A stretch of 64,000 bases of DNA from Eupeodes corollae. Lineage: Eukaryota > Arthropoda > Insecta > Diptera > Syrphidae. The notes under the pieces were generated by a model that saw only the letters and a program-made list of their open reading frames with translations, was not told the origin of the DNA and did no database searches. Shown one piece after another: positions 10,597 through 20,923 of the stretch. Position 1 is the first letter of the stretch. Each line of letters begins with the position of its first letter. A program made the position numbers and the translations under genes. The stretch is from assembly GCF_945859685.1 (NCBI RefSeq), contig NC_079147.1, positions 238,510,765-238,574,764 on the forward strand. Direction: 5' to 3'.

Positions 10597-10857
10597 GTGC
10601 GTTGGGTTCTATCCCTGCCTATACCACCTTAATTTTTTTTCACAGGTACTGCCTCTTGCGAGGAATTGACAAATTCTCCAAGAGTAATTCTTGTCATGAA
10701 AAGTGCTTTTACAAATTTGCCGTTCGGATTCGGCTTAAAACTGTAGGTCCCTTCCATCCCTGACAACAGTACTCGCATACAGGAATGGTTGAGAGTTGTC
10801 AGTCACTAGGCCCTAGTTCTCAGACGGACTGTTGTGCCATACAATTTATTTATTTTT

Positions 10858-11090
10858 TAAAGATTGGTAAAAATTGGGTTTAACGAAAATATCTCGGGAA
10901 CAAAAACAAATATCGAAATCAAACTTACGTATGTATGTATCTCATGTGCAAAATATTGTTGCTATCTTTTAGTTAATTTTTCGAAAAGATCCAGATGAAA
11001 ACTTTTGTAACAACCAATTGAAAACCTACAAAAACAGCTTAAAACTTATAAAAAATGGTTTTCTACTGAAGTAAGTCCTTATTTTTGGAA
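10858..11090. repeat. Diverged repeat with ATATCTCGGGAAC core
   Basis: Two loosely similar units (TTTAACGAAAATATCTCGGG at about 10878 and GTTTTCTACTGAAGTAAGTC at about 11054) are separated by AAAACCTACAAAAACAG-type spacer. The same arrangement occurs at 18980-19440. Confidence 0.4.
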
Positions 11091-14000
11091 TTCCATATAT
11101 AGTACAGTGAGAAGTTGCCAATAAAACCATCCGCAGTATCCAAATTTTTGTATTTAAAATTTGGTACAACTGGAAGAAATCTGTAACAATAATAATAAAA
11201 AAAAACACTTGAATAGAAGAAAGTTTTGTGAAAATCAAAAGTTAAAATTAACTAAGCAAAAAAACTAACTAAAACTAATAAAATTGACAATTTTCAAGAG
11301 AAATGGTAAGAAAACATCCGGAAAGTGAGATTCTATAAAAATAAAGTTAATTTTACAAGGTGGGGGTTTGTTCGTAGACTACTACATTAACATGTGTTGT
11401 TGAAGCGAGCTTGAAGCTATTTATATATATGAATCGAGTTGAAATGATCTTGATTCAACTCGATTCCGGTCGAGGATCGGAGTCGAGTCAAAATTTGTGA
11501 AGAAAAACCTGTATGGAGGAGTTGGTTTTACAGATAATGCATTATGGTCTGTTTATTTGCATGTTTGGGTACAAAAAATATAATTTTGTTATAATCAAAT
11601 TACAAAAACAAAAATGGATATGGAGCAGGTATTCTATATGGTGCTGAACTAATTAGTTCTTCATTGTTTAACATGAATCAAACTATCTCACTTGCACTTC
11701 ACACCTCGAAAACATCGAAACACCATTTGCATTTAGAAATTGAAAAACGCCAAAAAGATTTATTTAATCTAAACTGAGATAAACCTTTGGCGGAAACATA
11801 GCAAAACTTAATTATCTTTTTTATTGTTTTCCCTTGTAAAATAAGCCCAGTTAGTCAAAAATTAATAATATCAACAGTAACAGATTGATTTTTTATTTGA
11901 AGTCGACAACTCTTCAATTTGCGAAAATCTGATGTGGAATAAGCCAAGGTGCAAAAAATTACAGTCAAACAAGTCAAATTTTATCTATGCACAGCATTTT
12001 CTCCGTTAAAAATAAGCAAAGTATAGGAGTAGTAGTATTTTGTAATTGGATTTTGTATCTAACAAGGAACTTGACAACTTTAAATTTAATTTGTGAACAC
12101 ACCCTTTTACTAATCATCGAACTGTCATATTTAATTTATTAAGTAAACTCAACATTTGTGTCACTACACGAACGAGCAACATCTGACAACTTAAAGAACC
12201 AGTGACACGGCGTGTTGGTCTAATAAGTCTCCGATACTTCCGTTTGAGCGGCCTAATTTTGCCTAAGGATCTTGGTTTGCAACCATACCAGATCAAGTCG
12301 CTATTCAAAAATTGAATCCAATGGACCATTTAAACCGAAAGCAAGAAATCAAATCACTCAGATAGTTTTGCAGCATACACATTCCAATTGATTCTCTTAA
12401 AACTTTTTAACTAAGCTACTTTTATAAATTATCCAAACTGCAAGCTTGTTCCAAAGCAAATGTTTCCAATGAGTGAAATAGTCCCCAAAATTAATCAAAG
12501 CTGTTGCATGTTAACAATTAAATGGAGAATGTTTATGGGGGTCCGCCCATAAACCTATAACTTAACTGTCAAATTTACCACCAAAATGTAGACTGTGATG
12601 ACAGGTTTAGGGGCACCTTTCATCAAAAAATTGTCTTGTCTTCCTCAACGGTCAAAATACGCTGATGATCACGTGAACACAATCATGTGCTTTAAGACAC
12701 AATACTTCATTCTCAAACGACTGGAAGATCCGATACAATATTAATTTGAACGTCACATACCCATTAAAATTAAATTCCTAACTCTTAAAGACTCGTGACA
12801 AAAATAAGTTTATTTTATTTTATGAAAGATAAACCTTTACACGCATACTTCTAAAAAAAACTATTTTGCATTTAATAATTATAATTTAAGTTCTTTATAT
12901 TTTAACCGAAGGCCTTATATTACCTATATAATCATTTTGTATCTATTTCAATCTTTTCAACAAGCTATCAAAAAGAAGAGTCATGCAAGGACATTAATAT
13001 ATATTATATATGTATAATATCTGCAGTTTGTATAGTCTTTAAAAACAAGAACTCATGGTTTTTATCAACAAATTATTCGCCAAATTTGGTAAAAACGTTG
13101 CATTGCAACAAAAAAACATCATACAAACATGCAAACGCGTTAAATGACGTTAATAAACCCTTAATTACCTCACTAAAATTGATTAGACTTATAATGACAC
13201 TAGCAGTTAATGTGACAGTGGGTGACTTTTTTTGGCATGGGGACACCAGCGTTCTATTTTACATACTCTAAGTGCGTACTCATATGTTAAGTGACACACC
13301 TTTTTCTTCTTCAAAAATATACCCTAGTGTCACTTTAGTTTATACTTAGAAAAAACTTACATGTTTAAATGTTAACTACGTTTAGCACGCTCAAAATGAT
13401 GACGAAAAAAAACAAGGAGAGTGAAATTGTTGTTAATAAGACTTGAAGAATCACCAAATAACTAACCTTTAAGTACACCTACATTTATTTATACCTACCT
13501 ACGATAGACCTCCTGACAACAGGAAAGAACATTGCGGAAAAATGTTTGTCGTTGTATAACTTAAGCCACGTTATTGTCAATGATGTATATCTGAAAGTCC
13601 CAGAGGTAGTTTCAAATGAACTTAGCAAATAAATCGTGGGCCCTATTAGCCTAATTGTATATAAGCCTAGTTGTGGCTTGTGGGTTTTATTTACTGGAGC
13701 ATTCAAAGTATATGGAATATAACATGACATTACATAAACAGGTGTGACTTTGAGAAATCCCCAAACAAATCAACACATTTGAATGTTAATGGTCTTTAAG
13801 AGTTTTCAAGAATTTTGACAGCTCTTTCTTAAACTATTTTTTATCTTTTAAGGTATATATATATATATTTTTCAAAAATCTCTTTTATAGTTAAATCTTA
13901 ACTAATTTCGCCATCTTCTCATAATATCACCCTTAAAATTCCATCGAAAACCAACCAGCATCACTCACCGGATAAAATTAATCTCATTGGTTCAAAATCA

Positions 14001-14632
14001 AATGTAGACATTGGCAAAAATATGAACCCTACGAAATTATCTTCAGCATCCCTTTAAATTGGTGATTGCGCGTCTTGCGAAAATTCATCAGCCACCCATT
14101 TTGTCGGACTTTTATTTTAGGGTGTGATGTCAATTTGAAAACAAATGGTTTCCCAAGTTTGAGTATGGCTCCTTATACGAATACTTCTGACTTCGTTATT
14201 TAGCTACGCTCAGAACTTAGGTAATTTAAAACTTGAGAATTAAGAGTTTTCTACGTATAGTTTTTTACATCGCTCAATAAACTGTAATTATATAACTTGA
14301 TATAACTCAAAATGTTAACGAAGCAGCAGAAATATTCATATTATGATGCATTCTGTAAAAAGTTTCATATTAATGACATAAATAATGACTTTACGCATTG
14401 GAAGAATATATGCACGTGTTTTGTTGTAACGTTCTCAGTTCTATTGGTTTTGTAATTGAGATTTGACAGTTTTGAATTTAATTTGTGAACGCTCCCTTTA
14501 ACAAACTATCAAATAGTTATTGTGAAATTATTATATCATTTTTAAGCACACCAATTAGTGATGTCTTCAAATTATAACAATTGTAACTCCGATTTTGGGT
14601 CGTTCTTCACGCCCTAAAGCGTCTTGCACATG
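11091..14632. other. Long AT-rich intergenic stretch with no gene found
   Basis: About 3.5 kb with only short open frames (longest 81 codons at 13485-13730, minus, no motif). A perfect hairpin occurs at 11431-11466. A ~35-bp block resembling AATTTAATTTGTGAACRC.CCCTTT occurs at about 12082 and again at about 14475, possibly old transposon ends. Nothing else supported. Confidence 0.45.
11431..11466. repeat. Perfect 13-bp hairpin
   Basis: GAATCGAGTTGAA and its exact reverse complement TTCAACTCGATTC are separated by the 10-bp loop ATGATCTTGA. CGGTCGAGGATCGGAGTCGA, a run of CGA/TCG words, follows at once. Confidence 0.75.
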
Positions 14633-14952
14633 AGCTACGAACTGCGAACTGTGGATGTTCGCATATTTTGACTTTTCTTTCACATGAGCTTTATTTCTAT
14701 TCGCAGACAGCGACGAGTTGCCTATTTATAATTACCCTTTTTAATAAACAAAACAAGAGTGGTATAATTTTGAGGTTAAGTTGAGCGCGAACAATTTATT
14801 CGTTGCAGTGTGGATGGTATGTGGAACGCGAACAGAGTTTGAAAGTTCGTAGCAACCACACTGCAATTCGTTACTACCAAATTTTTTTTACAAAATTGTC
14901 TTGTTTTAGAAAACAAAATGAAAATTTTATTATTCTAACATAAGTGACAATT

Positions 14953-17583
14953 AAATAAAATAAATTGGGTGGCGCAACAGTCCGAATCCGAACGGCTAGT
15001 TTGAGAAAGCACTTTTTCATGACAAGAATTACTCTTGAAGGACTTGTCAATTCCTCGCAAGAGGCAGTACCCGCGAAAATTATTTTGTTTTTAAATTAAG
15101 GTGGCACAGGCAGGGATTGGACCCAAGACCCCTTGCATGACAGTCCAACGCACTTTTTTCTTAAATTCATTTTTGTTAATGCATTCTTAAACCTATCTTA
15201 AAGCTAGACAAAAATTCATATAACTAGCCTAATTATCCATAACTTACTACTAACTTAATGGTCCCATACGGACACTCTAAGTTAAAGTATAACACTAACT
15301 ACTAATGCCTTTCGGCCCTAAGATCTATTTTAACTTCAATTCAATTTCAATTATTTTTGTATTAATTAGAAAATTTAAAAAACTAATATCAATATCCTTT
15401 TTATTTTTACTTAAAAACTACTTAAAATAATGTCCCTAATATAAAACTTAAAACTAACTTAAACTACCTATTCTACCTATAAACTACTTAAAACTAGAAC
15501 AACTACAGCAGTAAATCTAACGTTTTTTGTTTTCATATTTTATTGTCTTTTTTTTCTATGTTTTTTTAATATTCTTTTTTTATATTCCATATTTTTTTTT
15601 ATTTTTTTTTGTGCCACCATGCCAGTTCTACTTAAAACTAAATCCTAAAACTATAAAAGAAGTATGTAAGCCGGCCAAGGCTTAAAACCCCATCCCGACT
15701 GCCCACTATCAAGTTCCGATTGAAGCCACCAAAACTGGTTATCCTGCTTTACCCTATCAGTTCGGTCCCGTTCGGACACAGCCCTACTGAACCAAAGGAG
15801 CTCTGCTCCGCCTTGTGCCATGACGTCCCGACTGTACGGGAGTCGCCTATCCACGGTTCTTCGTCTGACGTGGTAGATTAACGGAACTGCCAATCTATCC
15901 TGTATCAGACCGCATTTGTCTAAAAAGAGGAATGCCTCTGGTGGAATAAAACCGCTCAAGCGTGCACTTTCAAAATACTCGTCGTTCGGATAGAACGCCC
16001 CGAAAATTAAATTGTTGGTCGAAGACATAGCTCTTGCAATGTGACCTCGAACGAGTTTTATCACGAAATTGTCAATTCTGTTGATTCGAGCCCCGTAGTA
16101 TAGGACCTCGTTGGAATAGTAATGCACATAAGAAGATTCGGCTGTTCGATATAAGCCGGTACAGCGTCGTAAGCACTGCCGCTCGAACACCCGAAACTTC
16201 TCCATCTGGGAAGGGGCAACGTTGAACCACATAGGACAACCATAAACGATCATTGGCCGTATAAGGGCCATGTAGCAGTTTCCAGTCGTCACAATACCGC
16301 TGAATCTTGTCAAAATCATGCTGCAAGAGAATTCTAATAACCTCAACCTTTCGGGCTGTTCTGTACGCAATTAGATCGTCGGCGTATGCAATTGCCTTTG
16401 TAAGACTACCTATCAGATCGCTGGTGTAAATGCGAATCGGCGAATTTACCGATTTACCCTATTGAAGACCATTTTTAATTGAGAATGTTGTGGTAGAAGT
16501 TACAATGTCACTTTTGACAACAAACTTTCTACCGTTAAGCATATCATAAAGTATATACAACAATGGCTTGCTTATGTCAAGCCTGCTCAGTTTTAGGTAA
16601 AGACCCTCTAACCATATGGTGTCAAAGGCCTTTTCCAAATCAACCAGAACAGCACCTGTGCATTGTCGTTTTGATTTATTCCATTGGATATCAGAAACTA
16701 GTTTAGACGCAGCATGAATTGTGTCACTACCCGCCTTGAACCCGAACTGTTTATCCGGAATTATTCTGTTGTCCGCAACCAACTATTAATGAGAGAGCCC
16801 TATTAATGATCTTTTCGAAAACTTTGCTGATGCTCGGAAGAAGACTTATCGACAGAAGATTTGACAGGTTGGAGTTGTCCTTTCCCTTTTTCGGGAGAGG
16901 ATGAACCACAGCGGTCTTCCAATGCACTGGATAGTATGCATTATTCAGTGCATTATTGAAGAGTGTGGTGTTAATGTCAATTGCTTCCATCGGTAAATGT
17001 CTTAGTACAACTTTGGATATACCATCGACACCTGCTGACTTTTTCTTTTTGATTGAATTGAAGATGAGCTGAAGCTCAACCTTCGTCACTAACAAGGAAC
17101 CGCATGAAACCGCGGTTCTCAGATCGCCATTGTGTCATATCATTTCGAAGGTAAAAGTGATTAAGTAGGGCTCTGTTTTCCAGGCCGTGGTTGGGGCGAA
17201 TGCTAACATTCACCTTGTACACTTGCTGAAAAGCAGCTCCCACCGCCTCCACTTTTTCCTGCGGATCTTCAATTATGTAAAAGTCATCGTCAAAGATGGC
17301 TTCCTCTGGATCTATTTGCGCTGTCATGAGTACGTCTCTGTTCTCTTCAGTTCTTTGGAGTTTAAGACACGGAAGGTCATTGTCGTTCTTTTTCCTGAAA
17401 ATATTGTTGATTTCGGGGAACATACTAGGTTCATTGGAATTAACTGACCGGATCTTACGGTCCCAGTACGTGTTAATTGATAGCCTGTAGTTCTCCTTAA
17501 TCAACAGATTGACATATTTTATTGACGACTTCAGTGTCCTAATCTGCAGTCCAACGCACTAACCATCATGCCACGGGTATTAC
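14953..17583 (-). repeat. tRNA-derived SINE inside the MITE, internally deleted and split by a LINE
   Basis: On the minus strand the head GTAATACCCGTGGCATGATG ends at 17583 and the tail lies at 14953. The 14-bp target duplication CATAAGTGACAATT (14939-14952) and CATAAGTGCCAATT (17584-17597) lies in MITE sequence, showing the SINE landed in the MITE. About 100 bp of its body are missing between two TCCG words (CAGTCCG joined directly to AATCCGAACGG), unlike the copy at 8401-8705. Confidence 0.88.
15155..17546 (-). mobile_element. Non-LTR retrotransposon, second and longer copy, in the same SINE site
   Basis: On the minus strand, starting at 17546, it reads a region upstream of the RT, then RT blocks: KKKSAGVDGISKVVLRHLP, WKTAVVHPLPKKGKDN, FGFKAGSDTIHAASKL, AVLVDLEKAFDTIW, then the YADD region and RPMIVYGCPMWFNVAP through to a stop near 15651. 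A 3' UTR and poly-A end at 15155. The frame is broken at about 17090, 16770, 16460 and 16370, so it is not functional. The target duplication CAGTCCAACGCACT (15141-15154, 17547-17560) is part of the SINE. No apurinic endonuclease domain remains (5' truncation). Confidence 0.9.
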
Positions 17584-17749
17584 CATAAGTGCCAATTGGT
17601 TTCTTATAATTTAAATGTGTTTTTGTTTGTATTTGACTTTTTGAAATGTGTAAAATCCCGTTGTTCGTTCATTCATTGTTCGCTCTCATGTGCAAGGCAA
17701 TAACAATTTTTGTGTAAAAGTTTTAGTTCACATATTCGTTGTTTGATGT

Positions 17750-17984
17750 TGTTGGTCGAAATGTGAAGAATATTGCTGTCGTTCAGGCGTTCGAAGCAAA
17801 CGATCAAAATCAGTCAATTCCACTGCAGCGTTAACAAGAATTGTACACCGCCCAGACCACATTATGGCGCATTTGCATAAGGATCTTGGTTTACACCCAA
17901 CAATCAATAAAACGAGTCACTGCCCTAGCGTTCAGCTACGTCAAAAAGAAATCCGACAGCTTTTGGAGTTTTATTGGGCAGACA
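17750..17984 (+). mobile_element. Degraded Tc1/mariner-superfamily transposase fragment
   Basis: The plus strand shows AVVQAFEANDQNQSIPLQR, then YTAQTTLWRICI and KDLGLHPTINKTS in shifting frames. This matches the second helix-turn-helix region of the mariner-like family also seen at 43012-43224 (LSYGTLWRILHLDLHLNPYK) on the minus strand. It is cut at 17984 by the MITE that follows. Confidence 0.6.
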
Positions 17985-18445
17985 ACATAAGGGACTTCAT
18001 TTGCAGTCAACTTCATTCTTTGAACGTATATTTTGACCAAGGCACCTAGTTATTTTATCAAGTGTCATGAATTTCAAATTCAGAACTTTACTTCGCAAAC
18101 CGTTACTTTAAGTTCAAAGTACAAAAACTACCAAAAACAATATTGTCTACAAAACACTCCTTTGGAAAGCTACAAGTACATCACTACTTTTATTTTGCAT
18201 TATAAAGAAATTGACAAGAAACCCCCTTACAAAAAGCATTAAATGACGTTGTGCAAAAAATAAATAAACCATAGAGTCATAAAGTTCAGTTTTGAGTTGA
18301 ATACAGACAAAATAGAAGTTGACTTGACTGATAGTTAGGGAGATTCTTCTTGACTAACTTTCCAGTCAACTTTCCATTGAAGTAATTTTTTGGAAGCTGG
18401 CCAATCAAATACTAGAAACTTTCCTAACTTTCAAGGCTCTTATGT
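17985..18445. mobile_element. MITE (ACATAAGGGACTT family), copy 1
   Basis: Ends ACATAAGGGACTTCA at 17985 and the inverted ACATAAGAGCCTTGA at 18445. The body matches 31136-31650 over nearly its whole length (GTCAACTTC.TTCTTTGAACGTA, TTTTGACCAAGGCA.CTAGTTA, AAGTGTCATGAATTT, GATAGTTAGGGAGAT). No protein is encoded. Confidence 0.85.
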
Positions 18446-20923
18446 CTGAACCTGCTCATTAACCTTGTTCTAAAAATCATGGCAACTCTTATTTTATTAC
18501 CTTTCTTATGACGATTATAGTGAACAATGGCAGCAACAAAATTAGCAGCTGCAAGAAGAAAGAACGCAGTCTTGATTCAAAACAAACAACGAAAGTTTCT
18601 TTTGAATTTATAAAGTTGAAACATATGAGTTTAAGTTGACAATTATTCATCGCTTTATTTCTATTTTGACCGTTGTATTCTTTTTACAAATATGCATCTT
18701 CAATTTGCCTACGCCTTCCATTTTTTAACCCCTAGACTTGATTGCGTTCTGTTTAAACAACAACATATAATTCTATAGACGTCAGGGAACACGTCGGGGA
18801 AAATTGTTTCTCCTTCGGTGGGACCGTGTTCTATTTGACCAGGAAAGCCAATGGTATCAGTTTATATTTTTCGGATTTTATCCTTTTTGAGTTGTGTCTA
18901 AGGGAATTCTTGAGAAATCGTATCATAAACATTCTGTTCTCAGATTGCTGACAGAAAAAATGTAGAAAATAAACTAGCCAAAACAATTCTACTCAAAAAT
19001 TGTAAAAACAGATTTTTGACTCGAATATCTCGTTAATAGATTGACTTTAAGATTATTTCATTCTATCAAAAATATTGTAATAAACACAAGCTAATTTCAA
19101 TGAAAAAGTAAATACAATCGGTATTTTACTTATAAGAAATAAATACCTTCAATAAATGTCACTAAAAATTGGTAAAAAATTAGTTTTCGACTAAAATAAC
19201 TTATTTTATCGTACGAAAAATGTTTTTATAAACTTTTTGATAATTATTGTAAACAAATCCAACAGGCAACTTTTTCTTATAGAAAACAAAAAACCTACAA
19301 AATAACTAGAAACTCATTCAAAATGGTTTTTGACTCAAGTATCTCGAGAACAAATAAATATATTCAAACTTTTTATATTTTACACAAAGTGTTGTAATTA
19401 GAATTTTGTAAAACTTTTAAAAATATAGACAGACGAGCACGAACGGGAAGTTATCAGTGTGGGTTGCTTAACAACCTTTTTTAACATTGGGTTTGTCAAA
19501 TCCTCAGAACTTACAAAACACGGACGATTATAATTTTCTGCATTTGATAACTTCAAATTTCTTACAATGCACACTATTATTGGAATTTTTGAGAATCTAG
19601 TTTTTAAAATTCATTACATTGTTTTTCTTTAGCCTGGCAACCAAAGGCTGCCTTAAAGTTTGCTGGGAACAGTTACCAACTTAAGTTGCTTTTCATCAAC
19701 TTCTTTGTCACTAACTTCGAACAAATTTCTGTTTTATTTCCTCATAAAATTAACAGAGTAGTATATATATAAGACATTAGTTGATTTGTGGCTATACTGT
19801 ATTGTCAGATCTTTCAGTTAAGTATAATCTTTGACATTTCATGCAACTGTCGTGGAAGAAACTGCTCATACCGATTAATTGAAAATTCGATTCTGTGTTT
19901 GATGTTAATATTGCGTTGACTTTTGTCAGCTTATTTATTTTATGTACATAAAATGATATGTCAATTAGATTACCACATTCACCATAGCAAACAGAAATTC
20001 CATTTTGGTATTTTTGGAAATGATATTTTTTCTACAGCAAAGTTGCACGCCAAAAGGAAGTAGTTCTCTCTAAATAGTTGCTCAGAGTTTACGGCAACGA
20101 AATTCCACGAATACTTTCAAGCTACTTAAATTTACCAAAATACAATCTTATGTGCTTAAGTGGCAGCAAAAATATCGTTTCTTTTTAAATATGTTGAGAT
20201 AAATGGGTCGAGATAAGCCCATTAAACGTCAAACTTAGCCTCCAGAACAGAGTCCAATTGAAAAATAGTGTAAATAACGAGTTATTTCAACCTATTGTCT
20301 GCTCAAATAGGAATAATCTAAATTTTACTGTAACAATCTTAATTTCTACAAAAATTATCGACATCCATGCAAATATCTTAAAATTTGAGAGATAAATAGT
20401 TGATAGTGCATCACTGCATCGAGCAATATTTTTCGTGAAAATCAAATGGACACTTTTATTTGCATTTCTATTTAAAAATATTAAGACAATACTTGCCTTT
20501 TTACCATTATATGTATATTAGAATGTGCAACAATATTACTTTTACTTTACCTACATATATTCTTGTCTCCATTTCTCCAGAAATTTATTAAAATTTCGCT
20601 TAAATAATTAAATGGACACATACTTTATAATTAATATAATAATTTTGTATTTCATTGTCAGATTGATGGCGCAACAACAGCAAATCGACATGAACATCTT
20701 CTTTATTATAAGTGCAAACAGCCTCTAAGGAATCTATTTTTCTGTCACGGCAACGCAAAATCTCGCTGTCATTTCCTTCGTTGACAGCTTTGTTTGTTAT
20801 CTGTCACTGTCTCGATTCTCTGTCATTGGACATTTTTGTTTTGCTGTGTTTTCGAATCAAGAAAAAATTGTTTTCCATTGAAATAATAACATTTAAAAAT
20901 TAATAAAATCAAATATTGCTAAA
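18446..20923. other. Intergenic region upstream of IntS8, with promoter area at its end
   Basis: No gene found. 18980-19440 carries a diverged tandem repeat (separate entry). The last ~200 bp before the IntS8 ATG, with many TGTCA/TCTGTCA words near 20755-20840, presumably hold the promoter and 5' UTR. No TATA box is convincing. Confidence 0.4.
18980..19440. repeat. Diverged tandem repeat, three ~145-170 bp units
   Basis: Three successive units share TTTTTGACTCGAATATCTCG at about 19013, TTTTCGACTAAAATAACTTA at about 19184 and TTTTTGACTCAAGTATCTCG at about 19327, each followed by A/T-rich sequence with TGTAATAA.CA or TTGTAA. Spacing is about 171 and 143 bp. Units are old and heavily mutated. 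Confidence 0.6.

Larger units (their letters stand above)
9025..10857 (+). repeat. tRNA-derived SINE split by a LINE insertion
   Basis: The SINE head GTAATACCCGTGGCATGATA is at 9025-9060. The remainder resumes at 10597 (GTGCGTTGGGTTCTATCCC, then the body GGTACTGCCTCTTGCGAGG) and runs to 10857. A 13-bp target duplication, TAAAGATCGGTAA (9012-9024) and TAAAGATTGGTAA (10858-10870), brackets the whole unit, so the SINE inserted first and the LINE later. Twenty bases of the tRNA-like arm (ACTGTCATGC...GTCTT) are missing after the 3' junction, probably a deletion between TTGG repeats. Confidence 0.88.
14633..17696. mobile_element. MITE (CTTGCACATGAG family) split by SINE and LINE
   Basis: The outer ends are CTTGCACATGAGCTACGAAC at 14633 and the inverted CTCATGTGCAAG ending at 17696. 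The left part (14633-14952) matches the uninterrupted copy at 63082-63416 block by block: TGTGGATGTTCGCATATTTT, ATTTATTCGTTGCAGTGTGG, ATGGTATGTGGAACGCGAAC, CAACCACACTGC.ATTCGTTAC. The right part (17584-17696) carries the other terminus. No protein is encoded, so it depended on a transposase supplied elsewhere. The superfamily is not determined because no clean target duplication is visible. Confidence 0.85.
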
